DNA from: Deltaproteobacteria bacterium
Lineage (GTDB): Bacteria; Desulfobacterota; Desulfobacteria; Desulfobacterales; Desulfatirhabdiaceae
Direction: 5' to 3'
NCBI GenBank assembly: GCA_016219185.1
Contig: JACRBZ010000074.1
Coordinates: 1-64,000, forward strand
DNA: 64,000 nucleotides
The notes beneath the pieces are model-generated. The model did no database searches, had not been told where the DNA came from, and worked only from the letters and a program-made list of their open reading frames with translations. A program made the position numbers and the translations under genes. Positions 51,139 through 60,929 of the stretch are shown piece after piece. The stretch's first letter is position 1, and each line of letters opens with the position of its first letter.

Positions 51139-52185
51139 CTACCTTCGGGTGGTCTGCATTTGAAATATTCTGCGGTATTCACCGGGGGAAATCCCCGTCC
51201 ATTGGGTAAACATCCGATAAAAAGGTCTTTCAGCGGCATAGCCGACTCGATATGCGATTTCGCTTATATTGAGTTGCGTGTTCATCAGAAAATGAATTGC
51301 CGAATCCCGCCGCAACTGATTTTTGATCTGCCGATAGGAAGTACCTTCGTAATTTAATTTGCGCCATAAATGCTGATGGCTGATATTAAGGGTCCGGGCG
51401 AGCTCGTCAAAATTCGGGAAGCCGTTCGTCAGGTCTTTTGTCAAAAGCTTTTGCCGGACCAAGCGGGTATACGGGTGGGTTTCCGGATTGAGTAAAAACC
51501 AACCGGCGGAAGATCGTAAAAATGTCGATACATCCTGCTGACTGCGGATGACGGGCTGGGACAACACCCCTGAATCAAATATGATTTTGTTCCGATCGGC
51601 CTCGAAAAAAATCTGGTTATTGAAAAGATATTGATATTTTTCAATAATTTCCGGCTTTGAAAAAGTAAAATGGACGGATTGAATCGGATAAGGGGCACCA
51701 ATCAACCAGCTTCCAGCCCTGTAAGAGGTCACCATTAAAAATTCAATGATAAATTTCTTATATTGCGCGGCATCTTTTTTAAATCTGATGCTTAGCGCGC
51801 ACAGATGGCGCTTTTGATCCGTAGTCAATTCCCAGCGGAATTCATCGGTTAATAACCCATAAAAATCGTTCACAAACCGGATGAGACTTTCATAATTCGG
51901 ATAACCCGTGGCAGCCTGGCAGAAAACAGGAAATGCCCGGGTCGGGATTTTATGCTCCAGGAACCCCAGCATCTCATCCTGCAGATATTCACGGATGGCA
52001 CTGAGAATACGATAATATATCTGAATTGAGATCCGTGTGTTCAAATTGTGTAAAACATCCGGACTCACCGCTGCCTTTTCTAATAGTAACCGTACATCAA
52101 CGCCCTTGCTTTTGGCCCCTTCGAGAAGCTCTTCAACGAGTTGCGCCTGGATAGTCGGTTTAATCAGTCGACTGTCTGTCATCAT
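51139..52185 (-). CDS. AraC family regulator with arabinose-binding-like N-terminal domain
   Basis: A 348-residue regulator of the OruR/ArgR-like group. The N-terminal arabinose-binding_2 type domain (QAQLVEELLEGAKSKGVDVR to AYRVG) leads to an AraC helix-turn-helix pair (FDELARTLNISHQHLWRKLN, TQLNISEIAYRVGYAAERPF). The start at 52185 follows AGGA. It faces the acyl-CoA synthetase gene across a 350-base AT-rich region with an inverted repeat, so it probably regulates that operon. Confidence 0.8.
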   Translation of the reverse strand: MMTDSRLIKPTIQAQLVEELLEGAKSKGVDVRLLLEKAAVSPDVLHNLNTRISIQIYYRILSAIREYLQDEMLGFLEHKIPTRAFPVFCQAATGYPNYESLIRFVNDFYGLLTDEFRWELTTDQKRHLCALSIRFKKDAAQYKKFIIEFLMVTSYRAGSWLIGAPYPIQSVHFTFSKPEIIEKYQYLFNNQIFFEADRNKIIFDSGVLSQPVIRSQQDVSTFLRSSAGWFLLNPETHPYTRLVRQKLLTKDLTNGFPNFDELARTLNISHQHLWRKLNYEGTSYRQIKNQLRRDSAIHFLMNTQLNISEIAYRVGYAAERPFYRMFTQWTGISPGEYRRIFQMQTTRR

Positions 52186-52315
52186 AATATCCTGAATGAA
52201 AAAATGAGATATTTTGTCATATACGGAGAGATTCCCGGTCATTGTTATTTATTTATCTGCTTGCTATCCTAAAATATAACCAATTTAAATTAAGCCATAA
52301 ACATAAAATTAAAGT

Positions 52316-52337
52316 TTATCATAAACCATAATGATAA
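52316..52337. promoter_or_regulatory. inverted repeat in divergent promoter region
   Basis: TTATCAT (52316-52322) and ATGATAA (52331-52337) are perfect complements around eight bases, within the AT-rich interval between the divergent AraC and acyl-CoA synthetase genes. It is a candidate operator. The remaining interval (52186-52539) shows no gene. Confidence 0.4.
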
Positions 52338-52539
52338 TTTTGTCGCGTCGAAATATCGGCTCTTTAATCATAAGAAACGGTCAGAGAGGCCTTGGGCTTG
52401 AAAATCGGTCAATTCCCCCTGTATCCGCCGGTGGAGATTTTTGCAGCCATGGCGAATACCTGAAACAATAACAAGTTGCTTATCCAATACTGCGTAAAGC
52501 AATGATGCAATTCAAGTCATACAGGAGTTATTTTTCAAA

Positions 52540-54690
52540 ATGAGCCTATCGTTTTTTCATTCATTGATGAATCCCGAATCCATTGCCATTGTCGGAGCAA
52601 ACAACAACCCGATGAAAATGGGTACCATGCATGCCTTGAGTATAATCGAGGACGGTTTCAAAGGAGAGTTTTACCCGCTGCATCCGTCGGAACAAACGGT
52701 TTTAGGCCGAAAAGCCTATGCGAGACCTTCAGACCTGCCCAAACCCCCTGACCTGGCGATCTTTGTCCTGCCGGCCCAGCATTTATTGCCTGTATTTGAA
52801 GAATTCGGAAAAATCGGGACAAGGTATGCCATTGTAATTACGGCCGGGTTTAAGGAATTGGGACCCGAAGGGATTAAGGAGGAACAGCGGTTAAAGAAAA
52901 TGGCCCGGAATTATGACATGCGGTTTCTCGGCCCCAACTGTATGGGAATCATGAACCGGGAAATTTCCCTGAATACAACGGTGATGCCGTTACTCGGAAA
53001 ACCCGGAAATCTCGGGATGATTTCACAAAGCGGCACATATGTCTCTCAAACCATGCCGTATCTTCAAAAACGCGGCATCTATTTCAGCAAGGCCGTTAGT
53101 GTGGGCAATGAGGCGGATATCAGCATCGTGGATGTGCTGGAATATCTGGGGGAAGACGACAGCACCAAAGCGATTGCCATCTACATTGAAATGATTCGGG
53201 ATGTACGGCGATTTCTGGATGTTGCAAGAAAGATCACGCCCAATAAACCCGTGATCGTCCAGTATGTCGGCGGCAGCGAAGCGGGCGGACGGTCCGGAGC
53301 CAGTCATACCGGGGCCATGGCCGGAAAAGATTTTCTTTACGACGGATTGTTCAAGCAAGCCGGAATCATTCGGGCTCATTCCATTGAAGACCTGTACGGC
53401 TGGGGATGGGCGTTGGCCTCCCAACCCGGGATAAAAGGCAAAAGAATCGGAATTATCACGAACTCTGGCGGGCCGGGATCCGCCATTGCCGATACATGTG
53501 AAACAGGAGGATGCGAAGTGCCGCCATTCAGCACGGATCTGCAGGAAAAAATAAAGCCCTTGGTGCCTGCCCACGCACCCTGCGGGAATCCGGTAGATCT
53601 TACGTTTTCCACGGACATGGAAATTATGACCCATAAAATTACAGACCATGTGATGAAAAGCCGTGAGGTGGATGGGATCGTTTTACACGGTGCCGTGTCA
53701 TCGGGATTCATGTCCGCGATTTTTCCCCATGTGGCAAAATTGTTGCCGGGTCTTGGCTTGGCGGATATGTTGCAGCATAATCGGAAAGATCTATCCGATA
53801 CGGTTCGGCTTCCTTTCAATCGCAACATTCCGATGACGGTGTCGTCTTTTTTTGACCGGGATGACGAATATACTCGGGCCTATCAGGATAACGGCGTTCC
53901 CGTGTTTGATTCCCCCGAAAAAGCTGCCCGGGCAATGGCGGCAATGGTGGCATACAAAAAAATCACGGACCGGAAGCCATATGCGTCAATACCGATTCCG
54001 GAAGCCATTGAAATCGCAAACCGGATTTTAAGTGATGCGCAGGATAACAAACAAAAATCGATTGATGAATACGCGGCCAAGCGGCTGCTTTCTTGCTACG
54101 GCATTCCAACGCCCGTTGAACAGATCGTAAACAGCGCGGAAGAGGCGGCAGGAGCGGCCCGAAAAATCGGCTTTCCGGTGGCGATAAAGGCATGTGACCC
54201 GGATATCCTGCATAAAAGCGAGCATGGACTGGTTCATTTGAATATTGCCGGTGCGCTAGATACCATCAACGCGTTTCAGGAGATCCAGCGCGCCTGTAAC
54301 AGGCCTGTGTCCGTGCTTGTAAGCCAGATGGTGACCGGGAAACGGGAGTTTCTGGCAGGAATCACCTATGATGAACAATTCGGCCATTGTGTTGCCTTCG
54401 GGGTGGGAGGTATTTTCACCGAAGCAATCAATGATGTCACCTACCGCGTGGCGCCGATAGCTATGCGTGATGCCGAGGAAATGATAAACGATGTTAAAAC
54501 ATCCAGGCTTCTTGAACCCTGCCGGGGCATGCCGGCGGTTGATCGCCATGCATTGGCGGATGTTCTGGTCCGTTTAAGCCTCATCCCCCTGATCCATCCC
54601 CGGATTCGGGAGATTGACATGAATCCATTGATTATTTCAGGTGCTAAACCGGTCGCGGTGGATGCAGTAATTCTGCTCCAAATGATATAG
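52540..54690 (+). CDS. ADP-forming acyl/acetyl-CoA synthetase
   Basis: A 716-residue fusion of the alpha and beta parts of NDP-forming CoA ligases. The N-terminus has a CoA-binding domain (NPESIAIVGANNNPMKMG, GPNCMGIMNRE, GMISQSGTYVSQ) and a succinyl-CoA-synthetase-like phosphohistidine domain. The C-terminus has an ATP-grasp fold (GIPTPVEQIVNSAEEAAGAA, FPVAIKACDPDILHKSEHG). It either makes an acyl-CoA with ATP or conserves energy in reverse. The ACAD gene follows after about 50 bases. Confidence 0.85.
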   Translation: MSLSFFHSLMNPESIAIVGANNNPMKMGTMHALSIIEDGFKGEFYPLHPSEQTVLGRKAYARPSDLPKPPDLAIFVLPAQHLLPVFEEFGKIGTRYAIVITAGFKELGPEGIKEEQRLKKMARNYDMRFLGPNCMGIMNREISLNTTVMPLLGKPGNLGMISQSGTYVSQTMPYLQKRGIYFSKAVSVGNEADISIVDVLEYLGEDDSTKAIAIYIEMIRDVRRFLDVARKITPNKPVIVQYVGGSEAGGRSGASHTGAMAGKDFLYDGLFKQAGIIRAHSIEDLYGWGWALASQPGIKGKRIGIITNSGGPGSAIADTCETGGCEVPPFSTDLQEKIKPLVPAHAPCGNPVDLTFSTDMEIMTHKITDHVMKSREVDGIVLHGAVSSGFMSAIFPHVAKLLPGLGLADMLQHNRKDLSDTVRLPFNRNIPMTVSSFFDRDDEYTRAYQDNGVPVFDSPEKAARAMAAMVAYKKITDRKPYASIPIPEAIEIANRILSDAQDNKQKSIDEYAAKRLLSCYGIPTPVEQIVNSAEEAAGAARKIGFPVAIKACDPDILHKSEHGLVHLNIAGALDTINAFQEIQRACNRPVSVLVSQMVTGKREFLAGITYDEQFGHCVAFGVGGIFTEAINDVTYRVAPIAMRDAEEMINDVKTSRLLEPCRGMPAVDRHALADVLVRLSLIPLIHPRIREIDMNPLIISGAKPVAVDAVILLQMI

Positions 54691-54739
54691 CAATATAACA
54701 TATTTAATTTTATTGAAAATTCTAATTAAGGAGGCAGCC

Positions 54740-56017
54740 ATGTACGATTTTCTGTTGACCCCTGAAGAACAAGAATTGAAGAAACAAGCCCGTGAATTTG
54801 TTCGTGAAGAGATTACGAGTGATTTCTTAAGGAAAATGGACAAAGATGAAATCGTTTATCCACGAAATTTTGTGGAAAAACTTGCAGCCAAAAACCTTCG
54901 GGGCATTCGGTTTCCCAAAAAATACGGGGGACGGGAGATGAGCTGGGTAGCTGAGGTGGCCGCTACTGAAGAAATAGGGTGCCTTGGGATGGCGCTTGGG
55001 TGCGCGTTTGTCATGCCCTCCATTGTGGGAGAAGCCATCAACCGATTTGGAACCGAAGCCCAGAAAGAAAAATATTTAAAACCTTATATTGAAGGCAAGC
55101 TTGTTGCTGCCGAGGCTCTGACAGAACCTCGGGGCGGATCGGATTTTTTTGGGGCAATGACCCGAGCGGAACTGCATGGAGATCATTTTATCCTAAACGG
55201 CATGAAACGGTTTGTAGTCGGGGCGGAAGGCGCGGATTTCTTCCTGGTTTACTGCCGCACAAATTTTGAAGAAACAGCTCATAAATACAATCGGATAAGT
55301 CTGCTTTTGGTTGATAAGGGAATCGGCGTTGAAACCGAATACATGTACGGACTCATGGGATGCCGGGGCGGCGGAACCGGACGGCTGGTTTTCAGGGATG
55401 TGGTAGTGCCCAAAGAAAACCTTATCGGTGAACTACACGGTGGGGCATTGTGTTTTCACCAGATGATGATACCCGAACGCTTGACTTCCGCCGCTGGATG
55501 TCTGGGGACTTGGGGAGCACTGGATCTATCGGTACGGTATTCCAGCCGCAGGCGGGCGTTTGGAAAAGAAATTAAGCAATATCAAGCTGTCAGCTTCAAG
55601 GTAGCGGATTCCATCACCCAATTGGATGCAGCTCGTGCCTTGTCCTATGTAGCAGCGAGGGCGGTGGACCAAAATTATCCCAATGTCCGCAGACTTGTCA
55701 GCGAAGCAAAACGGTTTGCCACTGAAGCAGCCTGGGATGTGGTGAACAACTCCATGCAGATTATGGGCGGCATCGGTTATACGGATGTATATCCCATCGA
55801 ACGCGCGCTTCGAGATACTCGGCTCGGCATGATCTGGACCGGCACCACCCAGATTATGAACCTGATGATCCAGCATGAATATTACGATGAAGTGCTGTCT
55901 CCCAATTATAACCGCCGGCTCATGGAAGATGACGCCACCCATCCGGATGAGACGGAACGGTGTTTTTCGGATGCAGACATGATGGAAGTGTTTGAAAGGA
56001 AAGAACGGACTCAATAG
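54740..56017 (+). CDS. acyl-CoA dehydrogenase
   Basis: A 425-residue flavoprotein. EALTEPRGGSDFFGAMTRAE is the FAD and substrate binding loop, and NSMQIMGGIGYTDVYPIERA with GMIWTGTTQIMNLMIQHEYY the C-terminal FAD contacts. It introduces a double bond into an acyl-CoA and passes electrons to ETF. AAGGAGG precedes the ATG; the frame extends to 54713. A partial duplicate lies at 62255. Confidence 0.9.
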   Translation: MYDFLLTPEEQELKKQAREFVREEITSDFLRKMDKDEIVYPRNFVEKLAAKNLRGIRFPKKYGGREMSWVAEVAATEEIGCLGMALGCAFVMPSIVGEAINRFGTEAQKEKYLKPYIEGKLVAAEALTEPRGGSDFFGAMTRAELHGDHFILNGMKRFVVGAEGADFFLVYCRTNFEETAHKYNRISLLLVDKGIGVETEYMYGLMGCRGGGTGRLVFRDVVVPKENLIGELHGGALCFHQMMIPERLTSAAGCLGTWGALDLSVRYSSRRRAFGKEIKQYQAVSFKVADSITQLDAARALSYVAARAVDQNYPNVRRLVSEAKRFATEAAWDVVNNSMQIMGGIGYTDVYPIERALRDTRLGMIWTGTTQIMNLMIQHEYYDEVLSPNYNRRLMEDDATHPDETERCFSDADMMEVFERKERTQ

Positions 56018-56138
56018 CGGGTGCGGATATCCATTTCAATGTAAATTGATAGGATCATGCCAGAAGTTCGGAGGTTTAGGCAAGTATTTCCTTTCGTGGG
56101 TCGATATAATACATATATTCGCTGCTATCTTTAAGTCA

Positions 56139-56829
56139 ATGTCATTGATGCAGATGACCGTTGATCAAGCGAGTCCCGGATTGAAGGATAAGATGATCGT
56201 TATCGATAAGCGGTTCTGTGGGCCTCCGAGGTCCGGAAACGGAGGCTATGTTTGTGGGCTTCTTTCACAGTTCGTTGATGCCTCCTCTGTCACCGTTCGA
56301 CTCCTGCTGCCAGCGCCGCTCGATACCGAGTTGGTGGTTCGAGAAACAGAAGTGGGTGTTGTTCTGCTCGACGGTGGCGTCGTTATCGCCGAGGCACGAC
56401 CCGCAGCCTACATGCCCGAGCTACGAAGAGGCGGAGGCGGCATCGCGCCGATACCGGGGATTCGCGTCACATTGGTTCCCCACCTGCTTTGTATGCGGTC
56501 CGGACCGTCGTGATGGTCTTCATGTCTTTCCGGGACCCGCCGAAGGGAGCGAACGAGTCGCCTGCCCCTGGATTCCCGATGCGTCCGTCGCCTCGGCAGG
56601 GGGTTATGTATCTACCGAGTTCTTGTGGGCCGTACTTGATTGTCCGGGGTCTTTCACCTTTCCCCAGCCTGCTGGTGAAGCGATTGTCCTCGGAGAATTC
56701 CAGGTGGAACTCTTTGGAGACGTGTCCGTAGGTGAGCGTTGTGTGCTTGTCGCATGGCAGATTGCAGGGGAATGTGGAAAACAGCCTCCACAATTTGGAC
56801 CAGATGTTATGCGAACAAAAAGGCCATGA
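56139..56829 (+). pseudogene. frameshifted thioesterase-like gene
   Basis: From 56139 the frame reads KRFCGPPRSGNGGYVCGLLS and ASSVTVRLLLPAPLDTELVV, matching the N-terminal half of a hotdog thioesterase family. Near 56412-56420 the family sequence moves to the +1 frame: SYEEAEAASRRY, FPTCFVCGPDRRDGLHVFPG, PDASVASAGGYVSTEFLWAV. The C-terminus again loses the family pattern after VLVAWQIAGE. One indel, and perhaps a second, breaks it. It follows the acyl-CoA dehydrogenase by about 120 bases. Confidence 0.65.
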
Positions 56830-57058
56830 TCCAGGCAAAAGACCGCATGGATCTGGCAGCATAAAGGAAAAGTCCAATGATCTACAGCATCGGATACCAG
56901 AAAAGAACCCTGCCGTAACTCATCTCCATCTTATCGGCCCACGGAGTCACCCACATGGTGGATGTCAGGTCCAATCACAATATGTTGTGGCAGCTTAGAT
57001 TTCAGTTATTTCTGAATACGAAAATAGTGAACCGGTCCCTGAATTCCGTATAATTTTC
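56830..57058. other. intergenic stretch before tetR, nothing recognised
   Basis: No coding frame with family likeness and no repeats of note were found between the broken thioesterase and the tetR promoter. The first part may be the decayed end of the thioesterase (RMDLAA-like and QKTAWIW-like frames). Confidence 0.4.
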
Positions 57059-57098
57059 TTGACTTTTAAAAGTAACTGCGTTACTGTAATATAGTTAC
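57059..57098 (+). promoter_or_regulatory. tetR promoter with overlapping operator palindrome
   Basis: TTGACT (57059-57064) and TACTGT (57082-57087), separated by 17 bases, form a promoter. The palindrome GTAACTGCGTTAC (57072-57084) lies in the spacer and overlaps the -10, and a further GTTAC occurs at 57094-57098. The position is suited to TetR autorepression. Confidence 0.5.
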
Positions 57099-57119
57099 CT
57101 AATAAACACGGAGTTTAAT

Positions 57120-57809
57120 ATGCCTAAAGCACAACGCGGTCCCGAAGAAATTCAACTTGTCCGTGAAGATATCATGAAGCATGCCCTTGATCTCATCGTA
57201 ACCGAGGGCTATAACGGTTTCAGCATGCGCAAATTGGCCACACGCCTCGGAATTGCCGCCAAAACAATCTACAACTACTTCCATAACCAGGATGAGCTGT
57301 ACCTTTGCATCCTGACTAAAGGCTTTGAACAGCTACTCGAAAGAATCATAACCGCAGTCACTCCCCACAAGGATCTGATGGATCGATTGGGCGCGGTCAT
57401 TGCCGCCTATGTAGACTTTGGTCTTGAAAACGCTAATATCTACAATCTCATGTTTACATGGCATGTGCCAAAATTCAAAGATTATGTCGGCACCCCCATG
57501 GAGGATGTGGCCAATTCCGAACTCGCAATGGCTCTGAAATGCGCGGATTTTTTCATGGACCTGATACGGGCCTGCATCGGAGATTCGCCAACACCTAATG
57601 AAAATGGAATCCGGTTGGAGATGATACAGATCTGGTCACACATGCACGGCTACGTGGCCGGTATTAACAATACGTTGCTGGATTATATGCATGAAGACCC
57701 ACTTTCGCTGAAAAATCAGATTGTAACGCGTATCATCAAAAACGCTAAAGTTGATTTGGCAGCCCGCCGCCGGTGTGGCTTGAAATCAGTTGACAAAAAT
57801 ATCCTATAA
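57120..57809 (+). CDS. TetR/AcrR family regulator
   Basis: A 229-residue repressor. The N-terminal helix-turn-helix is MKHALDLIVTEGYNGFSMRK with LATRLGIAAKTIYNYFHNQD. The C-terminal ligand domain resembles the WHG-type seen in regulators of lipid or aromatic genes. It lies 16 bases upstream of the SCP2-like gene and about 500 bases before the glycyl radical enzyme, so it likely controls them and itself. Confidence 0.85.
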   Translation: MPKAQRGPEEIQLVREDIMKHALDLIVTEGYNGFSMRKLATRLGIAAKTIYNYFHNQDELYLCILTKGFEQLLERIITAVTPHKDLMDRLGAVIAAYVDFGLENANIYNLMFTWHVPKFKDYVGTPMEDVANSELAMALKCADFFMDLIRACIGDSPTPNENGIRLEMIQIWSHMHGYVAGINNTLLDYMHEDPLSLKNQIVTRIIKNAKVDLAARRRCGLKSVDKNIL

Positions 57810-57825
57810 GCAAGGAGGAGAAACC

Positions 57826-58191
57826 ATGAAGTTTCAATTATTGTTGTTTATTCTCTACAAAAAACTGGTGAGGGCTGCTTCAGGAAATGATCGGTTTCAG
57901 AATTTCATCAAGAACAAGCAACTGAAATTTACCATCAAAACCAGCAGCGGAGCTCAGGGCAGACAGTTCATTTTCGACAACGGGAAAATATCTTCCTCTT
58001 CCAATATCCGAACCGGTTGCGACGCCGCCATGGTATGGTGCGACGGCAATACTGCTTTCAAGGTAATGGCTTCCGGCAATGATGAAGCATCCGTGGCAGC
58101 GCTTACCGAAAAAAAGCTTTTGGCGGAAGGCAGTTTCAAGGAATTCATGTGGTTCTCAAGGGCACTGGATATCATGATGGGGAAGGCGTAA
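57826..58191 (+). CDS. SCP2-like sterol/lipid-binding domain protein
   Basis: A 121-residue protein with an SCP2-type fold: LKFTIKTSSGAQGRQFIFDN, GCDAAMVWCDGNTAFKVMAS and a C-terminal helix with FKEFMWFSRALDIMM. SCP2 domains carry hydrophobic ligands such as fatty-acyl-CoA. The start at 57826 follows AAGGAGGAG. Position between the regulator and the glycyl radical enzyme suggests a substrate-carrier role. The family call is tentative. Confidence 0.6.
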   Translation: MKFQLLLFILYKKLVRAASGNDRFQNFIKNKQLKFTIKTSSGAQGRQFIFDNGKISSSSNIRTGCDAAMVWCDGNTAFKVMASGNDEASVAALTEKKLLAEGSFKEFMWFSRALDIMMGKA

Positions 58192-58303
58192 CCTTGCCTC
58201 GGTTTTTGAGTGTTATGGTTTTTTTGAGTTTTGGGTCATTCTTTCGAATTTACAATTAAAACAGGTTGTCAGTTCAGATATTAAATACAGGGAGGACAGA
58301 CCC

Positions 58304-60835
58304 ATGGAAGCTGCCGCCGTCAAAATTGGCCATAAACCAATCGGCCTGGTGCCGTATGACAAAGTCTGGGCCATCGGTGAGTCTGGAATGAACGAAAATC
58401 CTTCTCCGTTTCCAAGGGTAAACAGATTCCGCCGATTTGCCCTTGATACGGAATTTACGGTGGATCATGAAAGAGCCTGTCTGGTGACTGAGGCCTACCA
58501 GAAACACCCGGAAAAACCTCAGATCATTAAAGCCGCTGAAGCGCTGCGGCATGTTCTCCAGAATGTAAGCATCCGCATCCACCGGGACGAGCTGATCGTA
58601 GGGGAAATGGCAGCACCCATCAAATCCGCCCCCATATTCCCCGAGTTTTCATTTGATTGGGTCGTCGATGAAATGAAAAATCACCCCTGGAAAGACCGCT
58701 TGCATGACAATTATTATATCTCGAAGGAATCCGAAAAAAAGCTGCGCTCCCTGCATGAATTCTGGAAAGGCAAAACCGTCGAAGAAGCCATTATCGCCCG
58801 CCTTTCCGAAGACGAAAAAAAAGGCACGAATCTGGGCAGAGGGTTGTATCTTTTAAACCTCTATTTATTCGGCGGCGTCGGGCATTTACAGGCCAATTAT
58901 GAAAGACTGTTCGCCCTGGGTTTCGGCGGTCTCAAAAAGCAGGTTATGAAAAAATTGAATGCCCTCGACCCGTCCCAACCTGACGATCTGAAAAAGCGGG
59001 ATTTTTTCCAGGCCGAGCTCATCGCGCTTAATGCAGCTTCCGGCTATTTGAAACGCTATGCAGTCCTGGCGCAAACCCTGGCGGATAAAGAAACAGACGC
59101 CCAGTGGAAAAAAGAACTGATTCAAATTTCCGCAAACTGCGGCTGGGTGTCCGAGAATCCCCCCAGAACTTTCTGGGAAGCGCTGCAACTCTGGTTCATG
59201 GCCACCACGATCATTCTGATAGAGTCCAATGGTCATTCCGTCTCATTCGGCCGTTTCGATCAGTATATGCTGCCTTTTTACCAGCGTGACATCGCCTCGG
59301 GCCAGGCCAACAAGGAGTCTATCCAGGAACTGATCGAAATCGCCTTTGTCAAGGACCTGTGGTGGACCAAGCTCAGAGACCGGCTCACCGTCATCCCCAA
59401 TTCGGGTCGCGGCATGGGCGGAGACAGTTTGACAGTGGGCGGCGTGGATAAAAACGGAGAGGACGCCACCAACGACTTAAGCTTTATGGTGCTTGATGCC
59501 CATGCGCATACCCGGCTGGGCGCGCCCTGGGTGGCGGTTCGCCTGCACAAGAATACGCCCTGGGAATTCAAGGTCAAGGCAATCAACACCATTCGTATCG
59601 GCACGGGTCAGCCCAAACTGTTCAATGACGAAGCCGCCATTCCCGCTTCGCTTCGGACCGGGCGGACCGTGGAAGATTCCCGCAACTATCATGTCGTGGG
59701 ATGTGTGGAAATAGATGCCGGCGGCAAGGAATACGGCTGGCACGATTCAGCCTATTTCAGCATCGCCAAGATTCTGGAACTGGCCATAAACAACGGCCGG
59801 TGTATCGGTTGCGGCGCCCATTGCCCCCGCTGGGACGGATGCGGCGGCGCGGGCAGCCGCCTTGGCCCGGAAACCGGAAGCCTGGCCGATTTCAGCTCTT
59901 TTGACCAGGTCCTTGAATCCTATGACCAGCAGATGAAATACTGGGTCGATCAGATGATCGCTGGAACCGAAGTCATGGATCTGGTGCACCAACAACTGAA
60001 ACCGCTCCCCTACCTGTCGCTGCTGATTGACGATTGCCTGGAAAAAGGCATCGATGTCACAGCCGGCGGCGCGGTTTACAACTTCACCGGCCCGCAGGCA
60101 GTGGGCGTGGGAACGGTCGCCGACGGACTTTCTACCATCAAGCAACTCGTGTTCGAAGAGAAAAAAGTCAGCGGCAAAGACCTGCTGGAAGCCTGTGAGA
60201 ACAACTGGACGGGTTATGATGCCCTTTACGCCTTGGTAAACAGCACTAAAGTCCATCATTATGGCAACGATGACGATTATGCCGACGAATTGGCCAAATT
60301 CGGCGCGGACACCTACTGCAAATATGTCGAAAACCGGCCCAATTCTCGGGGCGGCAAGTATGTACCGGGCGTATACTCGGTTTCCGCCAACGTGGCGCTC
60401 GGATTGGTCCAGTGGGCATCTGTTGACGGCAGAAAGGTGCTGGAGCCGGTTTCGGATTGCGTGGGACCGGTACACACCCAGGCCGGATCTCACGATGTCA
60501 AGGGACCGACGGCGATTGCCAAATCGGTGACCAAACTGGATCACATCCGGGCCGGGAACGGCACCCTGCTGAACTGGAAGTTCACACCCTCCTGCGTTGC
60601 CGGTGATGTCGGCCGGGATAATCTGATTTCCCTGATGGACGTCTACTTCGAACGCAAAGGCATGCACAGCCAGTTTAACATCCTCAGCAAGGAAACGCTG
60701 GCTGATGCTCTGGTCAGGCCCGAACACTATAAAGACCTGTTGGTCCGGGTGGCAGGTTACAGCGCGTATTTCGTGGAACTAAGCAAACCGTTGCAATATG
60801 ACATCATGGGCCGTACCGAGCTGTCCTTTGATTGA
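58304..60835 (+). CDS. glycyl radical enzyme, Cys-x-Glu type, with four-Cys insertion
   Basis: An 843-residue PFL-like glycyl radical enzyme. The glycyl loop RVAGYSAYFVELSKPLQ places the radical on Gly818. The active-site loop VVGCVEID gives Cys467 and Glu469, the Cys-x-Glu pair seen in glycerol, choline, arylacetate and isethionate enzymes but not in pyruvate formate-lyase. GWHDSAYFSI resembles glycerol dehydratase. An insertion with Cys500, Cys503, Cys507 and Cys513 (CIGCGAHC and PRWDGC) precedes LGPETGSLADF. The extra cysteines could bind a metal or Fe-S cluster. The substrate cannot be told. GGAGG precedes the ATG, and an activase gene follows. Confidence 0.85.
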   Translation: MEAAAVKIGHKPIGLVPYDKVWAIGESGMNENPSPFPRVNRFRRFALDTEFTVDHERACLVTEAYQKHPEKPQIIKAAEALRHVLQNVSIRIHRDELIVGEMAAPIKSAPIFPEFSFDWVVDEMKNHPWKDRLHDNYYISKESEKKLRSLHEFWKGKTVEEAIIARLSEDEKKGTNLGRGLYLLNLYLFGGVGHLQANYERLFALGFGGLKKQVMKKLNALDPSQPDDLKKRDFFQAELIALNAASGYLKRYAVLAQTLADKETDAQWKKELIQISANCGWVSENPPRTFWEALQLWFMATTIILIESNGHSVSFGRFDQYMLPFYQRDIASGQANKESIQELIEIAFVKDLWWTKLRDRLTVIPNSGRGMGGDSLTVGGVDKNGEDATNDLSFMVLDAHAHTRLGAPWVAVRLHKNTPWEFKVKAINTIRIGTGQPKLFNDEAAIPASLRTGRTVEDSRNYHVVGCVEIDAGGKEYGWHDSAYFSIAKILELAINNGRCIGCGAHCPRWDGCGGAGSRLGPETGSLADFSSFDQVLESYDQQMKYWVDQMIAGTEVMDLVHQQLKPLPYLSLLIDDCLEKGIDVTAGGAVYNFTGPQAVGVGTVADGLSTIKQLVFEEKKVSGKDLLEACENNWTGYDALYALVNSTKVHHYGNDDDYADELAKFGADTYCKYVENRPNSRGGKYVPGVYSVSANVALGLVQWASVDGRKVLEPVSDCVGPVHTQAGSHDVKGPTAIAKSVTKLDHIRAGNGTLLNWKFTPSCVAGDVGRDNLISLMDVYFERKGMHSQFNILSKETLADALVRPEHYKDLLVRVAGYSAYFVELSKPLQYDIMGRTELSFD

Positions 60836-60851
60836 TCAGTAAACGGTCATT

Positions 60852-60889
60852 AAATGTGCTGCAGCCATCCCATCAGTTGCGGCACATTT
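60852..60889 (+). terminator. rho-independent terminator between enzyme and activase genes
   Basis: AAATGTGC (60852-60859) pairs with GCACATTT (60882-60889). GCA extends the stem inward against TGC with a T-G wobble between. TTTTTATTTT follows. It lies 14 bases after the glycyl radical enzyme's stop codon and about 40 before the activase start. Confidence 0.65.
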
Positions 60890-60929
60890 TTATTTTAAAT
60901 TCACCTTAAAACCTGCAATCGATTTTTTG

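Noticed and set aside
59747..60727. 326-residue minus-strand frame opposite the glycyl radical enzyme
   Set aside because: Antisense to the conserved glycyl and cysteine regions; no start signal.
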